DNA of 64,000 bases from Pseudomonas hunanensis (GCF_013393325.1 NZ_QJRC01000065.1:1-64000); one strand, 5' to 3'; numbered from the stretch's first letter, positions 50,961 through 60,714 are shown. Translations and numbers: made by a program. The notes: a model not told the origin generated them from the letters alone.

Positions 50961-50978
50961 ACTGGTAACCCAACCAGT
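50961..50978. promoter_or_regulatory. Palindrome upstream of the ligase-associated repair cluster
   Basis: ACTGGT (50961-50966), AACCCA, ACCAGT (50973-50978) is a perfect 6-base inverted repeat only 11 bases before the exonuclease start codon. It contains CTG-N10-CAG, the spacing of a LexA box, but lacks the AT-rich core. It could be an operator or a hairpin occluding the ribosome site. Confidence 0.4.
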
Positions 50979-50989
50979 GCACATAGCCC

Positions 50990-52006
50990 ATGGACCTTGT
51001 CATCGCCCGCCCCGAAGGCCTGTACTGCCCGCCCGGCGATTTCTACATCGACCCTTGGCGGCCCGTGGACCGAGCCGTGATCACCCATGGCCACGGTGAC
51101 CATGCGCGCACCGGTAATGGCCATTATCTGACCGCCAGCCCTGGTGCCGGTATTCTGCGCAGTCGTCTGGGCCTGGATATCGATTTGCAGACACTGCCCT
51201 ACGGCGAACGCCTGCTGCACCACGGGGTAACCCTGAGCCTGCACCCGGCCGGGCACGTGCTGGGCTCGGCACAGGTGCGCCTGGAGTATCAGGGTGAAGT
51301 CTGGGTTGCATCCGGTGACTACAAGGTAGAGCCCGACGGCACCTGCACCCCGTTCGAACCGGTGGCGTGCCACACCTTCATCACCGAATCGACCTTCGGT
51401 CTGCCGATCTACCGCTGGCCCAGGCAAAGCGAAATCTTTGCAGGCATCAATGCCTGGTGGCTGGCCAATCGCGAACAGGGCAAGGCCAGCGTGCTGTTCT
51501 GCTATGCCTTCGGCAAGGCCCAGCGGATTCTCCATGGGCTGAATGCCAGCATCGGCCCGATTCTTGTGCATGGCGCCATCGAGCCGCTCAACCGGGTATA
51601 CCGGGACGCCGGTGTCCACCTGCCGGAAACGCGCTATGCAGGCGATATCCCACGCAACGACCCACTGCTGCGCCAGGCACTGGTGCTGGCCCCGCCGTCA
51701 GCCAGCGGCAGCAGCTGGATGCGCCGTTTCGGCGATTACAGCGACGCCTTCGCCAGCGGCTGGATGCTGCTACGCGGTACCCGCAGGCGGCGCGGCGTGG
51801 ACCGGGGTTTCGTGCTGTCCGACCACGCCGACTGGCCCGGCCTGCTCTGGGCCATTGGCCAGACCGGCGCCGAGCGGGTGATGGTCACCCACGGCTCGGT
51901 CAACGTCCTGGTGCGCTACCTCAACGAACAAGGCCTGGATGCCCGCGCCTTCGTCACCGAGTATGGCGACGAGGACGACGTGCCGAACACCGGGCCTTCG
52001 CCATGA
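50990..52006 (+). CDS. Ligase-associated DNA exonuclease (MBL fold)
   Basis: Metallo-beta-lactamase/beta-CASP-like nuclease of 338 residues. HGHGDHARTGNGHYL near residue 28 is the metal motif, and later ligands lie in LHPAGHVLGSAQV, WVASGDYKVEPDG, and VLSDHADWPGL. It is the Exo component of the repair cluster that also has DNA ligase, Lhr-core helicase and an MPE nuclease. The stop overlaps the ligase start by four bases (ATGA at 52003), so the two are coupled. Confidence 0.93.
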   Translation: MDLVIARPEGLYCPPGDFYIDPWRPVDRAVITHGHGDHARTGNGHYLTASPGAGILRSRLGLDIDLQTLPYGERLLHHGVTLSLHPAGHVLGSAQVRLEYQGEVWVASGDYKVEPDGTCTPFEPVACHTFITESTFGLPIYRWPRQSEIFAGINAWWLANREQGKASVLFCYAFGKAQRILHGLNASIGPILVHGAIEPLNRVYRDAGVHLPETRYAGDIPRNDPLLRQALVLAPPSASGSSWMRRFGDYSDAFASGWMLLRGTRRRRGVDRGFVLSDHADWPGLLWAIGQTGAERVMVTHGSVNVLVRYLNEQGLDARAFVTEYGDEDDVPNTGPSP

Positions 52007-53661
52007 AAGCCTTTGCTATGTTGTACCTGCGCCTGGACGCGACTACCTCCAGCAACGCCAAGCTTGAGGCACTGCGCGACTACTTCGGCACAGCCCCCGC
52101 TAACGACGCCGCCTGGGCAGTGTACTTTCTGGCCGGGGGGCGCCCACGTCAGCTGGTGCCCACCCGCCTTTTGCGTGAAATGGCCACGGCCCTGGCCGGC
52201 CTGCCGGACTGGCTGTTCGAAGAAAGCTATCAGGCGGTGGGCGACTTGGCCGAGACCATTTCGCTGCTGTTACCGCAGCACATCGATGGCAGCGAGGAAG
52301 GCCTGGCCACTTGGGTAGAGCAGCACTTGCTGCCCCTGCGCGGGCTGCCACCCGAGCATATCCGGCAGCGCTTGCCGGCGCTCTGGGCGCAGCTGGATCG
52401 CCCCAGCCTGATGGTGTGCCTGAAGCTGATCACCGGGAGTTTTCGCGTGGGCGTGTCGAAGCTGCTGGTCACCCGCGCCATGGCGCAACTGGCCGGGCTG
52501 GACGCCAAACGCGTAGCCCAGCGCCTGGTCGGTTACACCGACATCAGCCATCGCCCCACGGCGGCCGACTACCAGCAACTGATCGCTCCAGAGACCGCCG
52601 ATGAGCACAGCCAGCGTGGTGGGCAACCCTACCCCTTCTTCCTGGCCCACCCGCTGCAAGCCTCCACCGACCAGTTCGATACCCTGCTCGGCCCCCCAAG
52701 CGACTGGCAAATCGAGTGGAAGTGGGACGGCATTCGCGCCCAGGTGGTCAAGCGCGAGGGCCAGTTGTGGGTCTGGTCGCGCGGTGAGGAACTGGTTACC
52801 GAGCGGTTCCCAGAACTGCACAGCCTGGCGCAGACATTGCCCGATGGCGTTGTGCTCGACGGTGAGATTCTGGTTTGGAAGCCTGGTGATACAGGGGCTG
52901 AACTGGCCGTGCAGCCTTTCGCCTTGCTACAGCAGCGCATCGGCCGCAAAACGCTGGGCAAAAAAATGCTGCACGACGCGCCGGTGGTGCTGCAGGCCTA
53001 CGACCTGTTGGAGTGGCAAGGCGAAGACTGGCGCAGCCGACCGCAGCACGAACGCCGTAGCCAACTGGAGCGATTGGTCGATGAGTACCCGCTTGCCCCC
53101 GTGCTGCTGTCGCCGCTGCTGACAGGCCCGGACTGGGCCGACTTTGCCCACCAGCGCGAGCTGTCGCGCAGCCTGGGTGTCGAGGGCCTGATGCTCAAGC
53201 AGCGCGAAGCCCTCTACGGCGTGGGGCGCACCAAGGATATGGGCACCTGGTGGAAGTGGAAGATCGACCCGTTCAGCGTCGATGCCGTGCTGATCTATGC
53301 CCAGCGTGGGCATGGGCGACGGGCCAGCCTGTACAGCGACTACACCTTTGCCGTGTGGGACGCCCCGGCTGGCACGCCAGGGCGGGTGCTGGTGCCCTTT
53401 GCCAAGGCCTATTCGGGGCTCACTGACGAAGAGATGCGCAAGGTCGATACCATCATTCGCAAGACCACGGTGGAAACCTTTGGCCCGGTGCGCAGTGTGA
53501 CGCCAACGCTGGTGTTCGAGCTGGGCTTCGAAGGCATCGCCCTGTCTCGACGCCACAAAAGCGGTATTGCCGTGCGCTTTCCGCGCATGCTGCGCTGGCG
53601 GCTGGACAAGCCGGTGGATGAGGCAGATGACTTGGCGACCTTGCAGGCGCTACTGGCCTGA
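52003..53661 (+). CDS. ATP-dependent DNA ligase (Lhr-cluster type)
   Basis: ATP-dependent DNA ligase of 552 residues. An N-terminal DNA-binding domain (about 1-200) is followed by the nucleotidyltransferase domain with the adenylated Lys in EWKWDGIRAQ near residue 242, VVLDGEILVW, GVEGLMLKQREALYGVG and WWKWKIDPFSVDAVLIY, then an OB domain. It is distinct from the NAD-dependent replicative ligase. Joined translationally to the exonuclease gene; repair partners Lhr and PdeM lie beyond an intervening gene. Confidence 0.94.
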   Translation: MKAFAMLYLRLDATTSSNAKLEALRDYFGTAPANDAAWAVYFLAGGRPRQLVPTRLLREMATALAGLPDWLFEESYQAVGDLAETISLLLPQHIDGSEEGLATWVEQHLLPLRGLPPEHIRQRLPALWAQLDRPSLMVCLKLITGSFRVGVSKLLVTRAMAQLAGLDAKRVAQRLVGYTDISHRPTAADYQQLIAPETADEHSQRGGQPYPFFLAHPLQASTDQFDTLLGPPSDWQIEWKWDGIRAQVVKREGQLWVWSRGEELVTERFPELHSLAQTLPDGVVLDGEILVWKPGDTGAELAVQPFALLQQRIGRKTLGKKMLHDAPVVLQAYDLLEWQGEDWRSRPQHERRSQLERLVDEYPLAPVLLSPLLTGPDWADFAHQRELSRSLGVEGLMLKQREALYGVGRTKDMGTWWKWKIDPFSVDAVLIYAQRGHGRRASLYSDYTFAVWDAPAGTPGRVLVPFAKAYSGLTDEEMRKVDTIIRKTTVETFGPVRSVTPTLVFELGFEGIALSRRHKSGIAVRFPRMLRWRLDKPVDEADDLATLQALLA

Positions 53662-53777
53662 AGAGGCCAGTGCGGTAATCAGGGCTACACGGATGGAGGC
53701 GAAAGGCTGAAAACTATGCTTCTATCTGTGTGCCGACCCGTGTCGCAGACCGTTTTCGCCACGCAGCCAGGACCACC

Positions 53778-54893
53778 ATGCACCATTCAACCCACGACCT
53801 GCTCTCACCCGTTCCGGGCATCACCCGCCAACTGCACAGCTTTCACTTCGGCCCCCGCGGTGGCGGCAAGGTCTATGTCCAGGCCTCGCTGCACGCCGAC
53901 GAACTACCAGGCATGCTGGTGGCCTGGCACCTCAAGCGTCGCCTAACCGAACTGGAACAGCAAGGTCGACTGCAGCGCGAGATCATCCTGGTGCCGGTGG
54001 CCAACCCGGTCGGCCTGGAGCAAGTGTTGCTGGATGCGCCGCTGGGGCGTTTCGAGCTGCAAAGCGGCGAGAACTTCAACCGCAACTTCGTCGACCTGTC
54101 AGACAGCATCGGCGACCAGATCGAAGAGCACCTGACCCAGGACTCGGCTCACAACCTCGCACTGATCCGCGAATACCTGCGCCGCGGGCTGGACGCGCAC
54201 CCAGCCCGTACACCGCTGCAAGCCCAGCGCCTGATCCTGCAGCGCCTGGCCTGCGATGCCGAGATGGTGCTGGACCTGCACTGCGACTTCGAGGCAGTCG
54301 AGCACCTGTACACCACACCAGACGCCTGGCCGCAAATCGAGCCGTTGGCCCGCTACCTGGGCGCCCAGGCCAGCCTGCTGGCCACCGATTCGGGCGGGCA
54401 GTCTTTCGACGAATGCTTCAGCCTGGTCTGGTGGCAGTTGCAGCAGCGCTTCGGCAAGCGCTTCCCGATCCCGCTGGGCTGCTGCTCGGTAACCGTCGAA
54501 CTGCGTGGCCAAGCCGATGTCAGCCATGACCTGGCCAGCAAGGATTGCCAGGCGATAATCGACTTTCTGACCCACGCGGGTGTTATCGAGGGCGCCAGCC
54601 CGCCTTTGCCGGCCTTGCTCAACCCCGCCACGCCGCTGGCCGCTGTCGAGCCGGTGTCGACGCCACTGGGCGGCTTGCTGGTGTATCACGCCAAACCAGG
54701 ACAGCACCTGGAAGCCGGCCAGTTGATCGCAGAAATCATCGACCCCCTAAGCGACCGGGTGACCGCCATACGCAACAGCCAGCCGGGCCTGCTGTACGCC
54801 CGTAGCGTGCGGCGCATGGCAACGGCTGGCATGGTCATCGCCCATGTGGCCGGCGAGCAGGTGTGCCGCAGCGGCTATCTGCTGGGCAACTGA
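53778..54893 (+). CDS. Succinylglutamate desuccinylase/aspartoacylase family protein
   Basis: Zinc carboxypeptidase-like amidohydrolase of 371 residues. Zinc ligands are in ASLHADELPG (HxxE, near residue 41) and MVLDLHCDFEAVE (near 164). A C-terminal lipoyl/barrel-like segment is present (GGLLVYHAKPGQHLEAGQLI). Such proteins remove acyl groups from amino acids; the exact substrate is unknown and the gene is not beside an arginine-degradation operon. The ATG at 53778 follows AGGA. It sits inside the repair cluster without an obvious functional link. Confidence 0.85.
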   Translation: MHHSTHDLLSPVPGITRQLHSFHFGPRGGGKVYVQASLHADELPGMLVAWHLKRRLTELEQQGRLQREIILVPVANPVGLEQVLLDAPLGRFELQSGENFNRNFVDLSDSIGDQIEEHLTQDSAHNLALIREYLRRGLDAHPARTPLQAQRLILQRLACDAEMVLDLHCDFEAVEHLYTTPDAWPQIEPLARYLGAQASLLATDSGGQSFDECFSLVWWQLQQRFGKRFPIPLGCCSVTVELRGQADVSHDLASKDCQAIIDFLTHAGVIEGASPPLPALLNPATPLAAVEPVSTPLGGLLVYHAKPGQHLEAGQLIAEIIDPLSDRVTAIRNSQPGLLYARSVRRMATAGMVIAHVAGEQVCRSGYLLGN

Positions 54894-54919
54894 TTCGGTA
54901 AAACCATTGCCCTTGGCGG

Positions 54920-54953
54920 GTGGTCTGTAGAAGCACGACCTTCGACGGACCAC
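54920..54953. promoter_or_regulatory. Inverted repeat before the Lhr helicase gene
   Basis: GTGGTC (54920-54925) and GACCAC (54948-54953) are a perfect 6-base inverted repeat with 22 bases between, ending seven bases before the helicase ATG. Folding could hide the start site; an operator is also possible. Confidence 0.3.
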
Positions 54954-54959
54954 TGCCTT

Positions 54960-57410
54960 ATGCCCGCCGCCATCGACCTTGCCAATGCCTGGTTCGCCAA
55001 ACGCGGCTGGAAGCCGTTCGCTTTCCAGCGACGCGTCTGGGCAGCCGTCGAGCGCGGCCAGTCTGGCCTATTGCATGCCAGTACCGGCGCCGGCAAGACC
55101 TACGCCGTGTGGCTCGCCGCGCTTCGCGCGTTCAAGCCCCAGCCCCAAGGCAGCCAACCGGTGCCATTGCAGGTGCTGTGGGTCACGCCCATGCGGGCCT
55201 TGGCCGCTGACACTGCGCGCGCCTTGCAGGCGCCATTGGATGAACTTGAACTGCCTTGGCGCGTGGGGGTACGCAGCGGCGACACCGGCAGCGCCGAGCG
55301 CGCCCGGCAAGCGCGGCGCCTGCCAAGCGTGCTGGTCACCACACCCGAAAGCCTGACCTTGCTGCTGATCCGGGCACAGGCGCGCGAAGACTTCGCTACG
55401 CTGCGCCTGGTGGTGGTGGATGAATGGCACGAACTGCTGGGCAACAAACGCGGGGTACAACTGCAACTGGCCCTGGCCCACCTGCGCCAGTGGCACCCCG
55501 ACCTGCCCACTTGGGGCCTCTCGGCCACCCTCGGCAACCTGCAACATGCGCTGGAGGTACTGCTGCCGCAAGGCGGCCTGCTGGTACAGGGCCGCCAGGA
55601 CAAGGCGCTACAGGTCGATACCTTGCTGCCAACAGCCATCGAGCGCTTCCCCTGGGCGGGGCACATGGGCCTGAAGATGCTCGACCAGGTCAGCCACGAG
55701 ATAGACGCCAGTGCCAGCTGCTTGGTGTTCACCAACACCCGTGCACAGGCCGAACTTTGGTACCAGGCCCTGCTTGAAGCCCGCCCCGACTGGGCCGGGC
55801 TGATTGCCTTGCACCATGCCTCACTGGCCCGAGAAACCCGCGACTGGGTCGAGCGCAGCCTCAAGCAAGGCAGCCTGAAAGCCGTGGTCTGTACTTCCAG
55901 CCTGGACCTGGGTGTGGACTTTCTGCCAGTGGAGCGGGTGTTGCAGATTGGCTCGGCCAAGGGCATTGCCCGCCTGATGCAGCGTGCCGGGCGCTCAGGG
56001 CATGCGCCGGGACGGCGCTCGCGGGTCACCCTGGTGCCTACCCACAGCCTGGAGCTGGTGGAGGCAGCGGCGGCGCGCAAGGCACTGCTTGCCGGTCACA
56101 TCGAAGCCCGCTTCTCACCACGCCTGAGCATGGACGTGCTGGTCCAGCACCTGGTCAGCATGGCCCTGGGCAGTGGCTTTCGTCCCGAGCAACTGCTGGC
56201 TGAAGTGCGCAGCACCTGGGCCTTTCGCGAGTTGCGCGACAGCCAGTGGCAATGGGCGCTGGACTTCGTCTGTCATGGCGGCAACTCGCTCAGCGCCTAC
56301 CCGGACTACCAGCGCGTCGAGCGCCACGCCGACGGTGTTTACCGGGTCGCCAGCGAACGTCTGGCACGACGCCATCGCATGGGTATCGGCACCATCGTCA
56401 GCGACGCCAACCTGCAACTCAAGTACTGGGGCAAGGGTAGCGCGGGCAAGACGCTTGGTAGTGTCGAGGAAGCCTTCATTGCCCGCCTGCGCCCCGGCGA
56501 CTCGCTGGTGTTTGCCGGGCGGGTGCTGGAGCTGGTGCGCGTGGAAAACATGACGGCCTATGTGCGTCGCAGCACGGCGCGCAAGGCTGCGGTGGCGCGC
56601 TGGAATGGCGGGCGCATGCCGCTCTCGAGCGAATTGGCCGACGCGCTGGTCGAACAGCTCGATGCTGCAGCCCATGAACGCTTTGATGGCCCGGAGATGC
56701 GCGCAGTGCGCCCGCTGCTGGCGCTGCAGGCACGATGGTCGGCCTTGCCCACCACCGGCACACTGCTGGCCGAGACCTTCAAGTCACGCCAGGGCTGGCA
56801 TCTGTTCCTGTACCCCTTTGCCGGGCGCATGGCCAACCTGGGCCTGGCCAACCTGATTGCCTGGCGGGTCAGCCGCGTGCAACCGCTATCGGTATCGATT
56901 GCCGTCAATGACTATGGGTTCGAACTGCTCAGCCCTGCCCTAGTGGACTGGGCGAGTGACTTGCCGCTGGCGCTGAGCACCGATCACCTGCTGGAAGATG
57001 TGCTGGCCAGCCTGAATGCCGGGGAAATGGCTCTGCGGCGCTTTCGTGAGATTGCCCAGATCGCCGGGCTGGTGTTTGGCGGCTACCCAGCGGCGCAGAA
57101 GAGCACCCGGCAGATCCAGGCTTCCAGTGGGCTGTTCTATGAAGTGTTTCGCAAACACGATACAGGGAACCTGCTGCTTGGCCAGGCGCAGGATGAGGTG
57201 TTGAGCGAGGAGCTGGAGATCGAACGACTGCGTCGGCAGTTGCTGAAAATGGGTGAGTTGCGACTGGACCTGCGCGCGTTGAGGCGGCCAGGGCCGCTGG
57301 CGTTTGCGTTGTTGGTGGAAGGCATGCGCGAGACATTGAGCACCGAGAAGCTGGCGGATCGGATTGCGCGCATGGTGGCGGAACTGGAACAAGCGGCGGT
57401 TGGAGGATGA
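54960..57410 (+). CDS. Ligase-associated DEXH-box helicase (Lhr-core)
   Basis: Superfamily 2 ATP-dependent 3'-5' helicase of 816 residues, the Lhr-core type. Walker A is [15 protein letters not shown] near residue 43, the DEXH box is [10 protein letters not shown] near 155, motif III is LSATLGNL, and motif VI is [17 protein letters not shown] near 340. The winged-helix and C-terminal Lhr-core domains follow. The P. putida homologue has been purified and its structure studied as part of a nucleic-acid repair cluster. It overlaps the PdeM gene by four bases. Confidence 0.95.
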   Translation: MPAAIDLANAWFAKRGWKPFAFQRRVWAAVERGQSGLLHASTGAGKTYAVWLAALRAFKPQPQGSQPVPLQVLWVTPMRALAADTARALQAPLDELELPWRVGVRSGDTGSAERARQARRLPSVLVTTPESLTLLLIRAQAREDFATLRLVVVDEWHELLGNKRGVQLQLALAHLRQWHPDLPTWGLSATLGNLQHALEVLLPQGGLLVQGRQDKALQVDTLLPTAIERFPWAGHMGLKMLDQVSHEIDASASCLVFTNTRAQAELWYQALLEARPDWAGLIALHHASLARETRDWVERSLKQGSLKAVVCTSSLDLGVDFLPVERVLQIGSAKGIARLMQRAGRSGHAPGRRSRVTLVPTHSLELVEAAAARKALLAGHIEARFSPRLSMDVLVQHLVSMALGSGFRPEQLLAEVRSTWAFRELRDSQWQWALDFVCHGGNSLSAYPDYQRVERHADGVYRVASERLARRHRMGIGTIVSDANLQLKYWGKGSAGKTLGSVEEAFIARLRPGDSLVFAGRVLELVRVENMTAYVRRSTARKAAVARWNGGRMPLSSELADALVEQLDAAAHERFDGPEMRAVRPLLALQARWSALPTTGTLLAETFKSRQGWHLFLYPFAGRMANLGLANLIAWRVSRVQPLSVSIAVNDYGFELLSPALVDWASDLPLALSTDHLLEDVLASLNAGEMALRRFREIAQIAGLVFGGYPAAQKSTRQIQASSGLFYEVFRKHDTGNLLLGQAQDEVLSEELEIERLRRQLLKMGELRLDLRALRRPGPLAFALLVEGMRETLSTEKLADRIARMVAELEQAAVGG

Positions 57411-58057
57411 ACTACCAACCCATCGAACACTGTGGCCAGTCGCTCTGGCTGCTCCCCGACAAGGCCATCTACTGGCCTGCCCGCCGCGCCCTGCTGGTGG
57501 CCGACGTCCACATCGGCAAGGCCGCCAGCTATCGCGCCCTGCATCAACCGGTGCCACGCGGTACCACCCAGGCGACACTTGCCCGGTTGGACGCCTTGTT
57601 GGCAGCACATGACTGCGAACAGCTGATCGTTCTTGGCGACTTCCTCCATGCACGCACAGCTCGAGCACCAGCGACGCTGGCCAGGTTACAGCTGTGGCGG
57701 GAACGGCATGCACACCTGAAAATCGTGCTGATACGCGGCAATCATGATCGCAATGCCGGCGATCCGCCGGCTTCGTTGCATATTCAAACCGAGGACGAGC
57801 CCTGGCTACTGGAACCGTTTGCGCTACGGCACGAGCCTCAGCCCCACCCAACGCACCCGGTGTTGGCGGGCCATGTGCATCCGGCGTTCGTCTTGCGCGG
57901 CAAGGCCCGGCAACGCCTGCGCCTGCCTTGCTTCCTGATCGATGCACACGTCAGCCTGCTGCCGGCATTCGGTGAGTTCACCGGGGGCTGGGAAATCACG
58001 CCAGCCGATACCAGCCGGGTATACCTGGCTGGCGCGGGACGCATCTGGCCGTTGTGA
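57407..58057 (+). CDS. pdeM: Ligase-associated DNA damage response endonuclease PdeM (MPE)
   Basis: Metallophosphoesterase of 216 residues that acts as a Mn-dependent DNA nuclease in this cluster. The phosphoesterase signature is complete: [13 protein letters not shown] near residue 27, LGDFLHAR near 76, RGNHDRN near 111, and GHVHPAF near 155. The start overlaps the helicase stop (ATGA), so helicase and nuclease are made together. It is the last gene of the repair cluster and is convergent with a small proline-rich gene. Confidence 0.94.
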   Translation: MNYQPIEHCGQSLWLLPDKAIYWPARRALLVADVHIGKAASYRALHQPVPRGTTQATLARLDALLAAHDCEQLIVLGDFLHARTARAPATLARLQLWRERHAHLKIVLIRGNHDRNAGDPPASLHIQTEDEPWLLEPFALRHEPQPHPTHPVLAGHVHPAFVLRGKARQRLRLPCFLIDAHVSLLPAFGEFTGGWEITPADTSRVYLAGAGRIWPL

Positions 58058-58063
58058 CAGCAC

Positions 58064-58291
58064 TCAGGCCACAGGGGCTGGTGGCGGTTCGTCCGGCAAG
58101 GTCGGCTCGCCCGGCTCCATGGGGGGTGTTTCACCCGGTTCCGGCGGTTGCGGGGTATCGGGGTCAGGCTGGTGGGGCACGCCCCCCGCCTGCATGGGCA
58201 GCGGGTGCGCCAGCAGTGACCAGGGCAACAACCCCACGTGATTGGGCTGCAGGCCTGCCAGCTTGGCACTGATTGCGGGATGGAGTTTCAT
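58064..58291 (-). CDS. Small proline-rich hypothetical protein, 75 residues
   Basis: Protein of 75 residues. The first half (MKLHPAISAKLAGLQPNHVG) looks folded or amphipathic; the second half is proline- and acid-rich (PDPDTPQPPEPGETPPMEPG) and likely disordered. The ATG at 58291 has a clear AGGAGC site. No family is recognised. It lies downstream of dcd on the same strand after a GC-rich hairpin. Confidence 0.6.
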   Translation of the reverse strand: MKLHPAISAKLAGLQPNHVGLLPWSLLAHPLPMQAGGVPHQPDPDTPQPPEPGETPPMEPGEPTLPDEPPPAPVA

Positions 58292-58357
58292 TGGCTGCTC
58301 CTGACGAAAGCCGATGCACATCATGCGCACCGGCATTACTGCGTTGGAGTGCCAAAG

Positions 58358-58377
58358 GCGCGGGTAATTCCCCGCGC
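58358..58377 (-). terminator. GC-rich hairpin after dcd
   Basis: GCGCGGG (58358-58364), loop TAATTC, CCCGCGC (58371-58377) form a perfect 7-base stem nine bases past the dcd stop; on the minus strand only CCTTTGG follows, so it is a weak or partial terminator. Confidence 0.5.
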
Positions 58378-58385
58378 TTGTCGGC

Positions 58386-58952
58386 TCAGGTACGCGGCAA
58401 GGTGACGCCGCGCTGGCCCTGGTATTTGCCGCCACGGTCCTTGTACGACACCTCGCATTCTTCGTCGGACTGCAGGAACAGCATCTGCGCTACGCCTTCG
58501 TTGGCGTAGATCTTCGCCGGCAACGTGGTGGTGTTGGAGAACTCCAGCGTCACGTGGCCTTCCCACTCAGGCTCGAGCGGGGTGACGTTGACGATGATGC
58601 CGCAACGGGCGTACGTGCTCTTGCCCAGGCAGATGGTCAGCACGTCACGCGGAATGCGGAAATACTCGACAGTGCGCGCCAGGGCGAACGAGTTCGGCGG
58701 AATGATGCACACGTCGCTCTTGATGTCGACGAAGCTGCCGGCGTCGAAGTTTTTCGGGTCGACGGTGGCCGAGTTGATGTTGGTGAACACCTTGAATTCG
58801 TCGGCGCAGCGTACGTCGTAACCGTAGCTGGAGACCCCGAAAGAAATCACTCGACTGTCCTGTTCGCCGCGCACCTGGCGCTCGACGAACGGTTCGATCA
58901 TGCCGTGTTCCTGCGCCATGCGGCGAATCCACTTGTCCGATTTGATGCTCAT
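58386..58952 (-). CDS. dcd: dCTP deaminase
   Basis: dCTP deaminase of 188 residues, supplying dUTP for thymidylate synthesis. The start [20 protein letters not shown] and the conserved [35 protein letters not shown] and [10 protein letters not shown] (catalytic Glu region) are all present, as is [12 protein letters not shown] at the C-terminus. The ATG at 58952 gives the family start; the open frame extends to 59156 without similarity. dcd-apbC-metG proximity matches other pseudomonads. Confidence 0.96.
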   Translation of the reverse strand: MSIKSDKWIRRMAQEHGMIEPFVERQVRGEQDSRVISFGVSSYGYDVRCADEFKVFTNINSATVDPKNFDAGSFVDIKSDVCIIPPNSFALARTVEYFRIPRDVLTICLGKSTYARCGIIVNVTPLEPEWEGHVTLEFSNTTTLPAKIYANEGVAQMLFLQSDEECEVSYKDRGGKYQGQRGVTLPRT

Positions 58953-59279
58953 GGCGGGGTGTCCTGAAGAGTTGCGTGTTGAAAATCGTGATGCGCATCT
59001 TACCGGTCCCGGCGCCCAGGTTAAAGTTCCATGCCTCATCCCGCGCCGGGCGGGGGCTACAGCCGCCGTCGATCCGAATTTGCGTAAAGCGCCCTCTGAC
59101 CATTGGCAGGTTGCGGAAAGTGGGGTAAGGTGGCGCCACTGTGCTGCACGTGACACCGAGAATCTCTAGTTTGATGCACGATCCTGATCGGCCCATCGCT
59201 GAATTTTCTGCTCTCTTTGCGCTCAGTCCCGGGCAGGGTTTTTCCTGACCGTTATCAAATTGTCCAAGGAGACAGAAAA
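58953..59279. other. Intergenic region between dcd and the cold-shock gene
   Basis: This 327-base gap has no credible gene. It must hold the divergent promoters of dcd and the cold-shock gene, the latter probably with a long 5' untranslated leader as in other csp genes. I saw no -35/-10 pair good enough to report. The end carries AAGGAGACAG, the ribosome site of the cold-shock gene. Confidence 0.5.
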
Positions 59280-59489
59280 ATGTCCAACCGTCAAAACGGT
59301 ACCGTTAAGTGGTTCAACGATGAGAAAGGCTACGGCTTCATCACCCCTCAGTCGGGCGACGACCTGTTCGTGCACTTCAAAGCCATCCAAGCTGACGGCT
59401 TCAAAACCCTGAAAGAAGGCCAGGCTGTTACTTTCGTCGCTACCCGCGGCCAGAAAGGCATGCAGGCTGAAGAAGTTCAGATCGCCTAA
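59280..59489 (+). CDS. Cold-shock domain protein (CspA family)
   Basis: Single cold-shock domain protein of 69 residues that binds single-stranded RNA and DNA. RNP1 is KGYGFITP and RNP2 is DLFVHF; the start [20 protein letters not shown] is typical. A strong AAGGAGA site lies upstream of the ATG at 59280, and a bidirectional terminator follows the stop. Whether it is cold-induced or constitutive cannot be read from the sequence. Confidence 0.96.
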   Translation: MSNRQNGTVKWFNDEKGYGFITPQSGDDLFVHFKAIQADGFKTLKEGQAVTFVATRGQKGMQAEEVQIA

Positions 59490-59512
59490 GTCGATCTCGC
59501 TTCCTAGCTTTC

Positions 59513-59541
59513 AAAAAAACCCGCCTCTGGCGGGTTTTTTT
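59513..59541. terminator. Rho-independent terminator of the cold-shock gene
   Basis: AAAAAAACCCGCC-TCT-GGCGGGTTTTTTT at 59513-59541: a strong stem flanked by seven A and seven T, able to act in both directions. Confidence 0.92.
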
Positions 59542-59574
59542 ATGCCTGACATAAAGGCTATACCTGCACATGCG

Positions 59575-59606
59575 GGAGCGGCCTTGTGTCGCTAAACGGC
59601 CGCTCC
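59575..59606. repeat. REP-type hairpin
   Basis: GGAGCGGCC (59575-59583) and GGCCGCTCC (59598-59606) form a 9-base inverted repeat around TTGTGTCGCTAAAC, the same family as the element at 30526-30612. It lies between the convergent cold-shock and apbC genes. Confidence 0.75.
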
Positions 59607-59619
59607 AACAGGAAGTGCG

Positions 59620-60714
59620 TCAGTCTTCGCTGATGGTAATGCTCGGCATCGCCGGTGCCGCTGCTTCCTGCAGCACGATCCGCGCGCCCACCTGGCGAGC
59701 CAGCTCCTGATAGACCATGGCAATCTGGCTTTCCGGCTCGGCGATCGCCGTCGGTTTGCCGCTGTCGGCCTGCTCGCGGATCAGCATCGACAACGGCAGC
59801 GATGCCAACAGGTCGACGCCATACTGGCTGGCCAACTTCTCGCCACCGCCTTCACCGAACAGGTGCTCGGCATGGCCGCAGTTCGAACAGATGTGCACAG
59901 CCATGTTCTCGACCACACCCAGCACCGGGATGTTGACCTTGCGGAACATCTCCACGCCCTTCTTGGCATCCAGCAACGCCAGGTCCTGCGGGGTGGTAAC
60001 GATCACGGAACCGGCCACCGGTACCTTTTGCGCCAGGGTCAGCTGGATATCACCGGTGCCCGGCGGCATGTCGATCACCAGGTAATCCAGGTCATCCCAG
60101 GCGGTCTGGGTCACCAGTTGCAGCAGCGCGCCGGAGACCATCGGGCCACGCCATACCATCGGTGTATTGTCGTCGGTGAGGAAGGCCATGGACATGACTT
60201 CCACGCCATGGGCCTTGATCGGCACGAACCACTTCTGCTCGCGAATCTGCGGGCGGGTGCCCTCGGCGATACCGAACATCACACCCTGGCTGGGGCCGTA
60301 GATATCGGCATCGAGAATACCTACCCGCGCACCTTCGCGGGCCAGGGCCAAGGCCAGGTTGGCCGCCGTGGTCGACTTGCCCACACCGCCCTTGCCCGAC
60401 GCCACAGCGATGATGTTCTTGACGTTGGCCATGGCCGGCACCTGGGCCTGGGCCTTGTGCGCAGCCACTACGCAGTCGATCGACACCTGGGCGCCGCTGA
60501 CGCCCTCAAGGTTGCCGATGGCGATTTGCAGCACCTGGGCCCAACCGTTCTTGAACAGCCCGGCGGCATAGCCCAATTGCAACTGCACGCTGACCTGCCC
60601 GCCCTGGATATCGATGGCACGCACGCAGCCGGCGCTGACCGGGTCCTGGTTCAGGTAGGGGTCGGTGTACTGGCGAAGCACGCCTTCGACGGCGGCACGG
60701 GTGACGGCACTCAT
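59620..60714 (-). CDS. apbC: Iron-sulfur cluster carrier protein ApbC (Mrp)
   Basis: MRP/NBP35-type P-loop ATPase of 364 residues that carries Fe-S clusters to apoproteins. An N-terminal DUF59/MIP18-like domain (MSAVTRAAVEGVLRQYTDPY) is followed by the deviant Walker A SGKGGVGKSTTAANLALA near residue 105, and the cluster-binding CxxC in VHICSNCGHAEHLFGEGG near 277. The ATG at 60714 follows GGGAG. It is divergent from metG, a common pairing in gamma-proteobacteria. Confidence 0.95.
   Translation of the reverse strand: MSAVTRAAVEGVLRQYTDPYLNQDPVSAGCVRAIDIQGGQVSVQLQLGYAAGLFKNGWAQVLQIAIGNLEGVSGAQVSIDCVVAAHKAQAQVPAMANVKNIIAVASGKGGVGKSTTAANLALALAREGARVGILDADIYGPSQGVMFGIAEGTRPQIREQKWFVPIKAHGVEVMSMAFLTDDNTPMVWRGPMVSGALLQLVTQTAWDDLDYLVIDMPPGTGDIQLTLAQKVPVAGSVIVTTPQDLALLDAKKGVEMFRKVNIPVLGVVENMAVHICSNCGHAEHLFGEGGGEKLASQYGVDLLASLPLSMLIREQADSGKPTAIAEPESQIAMVYQELARQVGARIVLQEAAAPAMPSITISED

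Noticed and set aside
59104..59120. Sigma-54-like TGGCAGGTTGCGG upstream of the cold-shock gene
   Set aside because: The spacing between the GG and GC elements is too short for a -24/-12 promoter.
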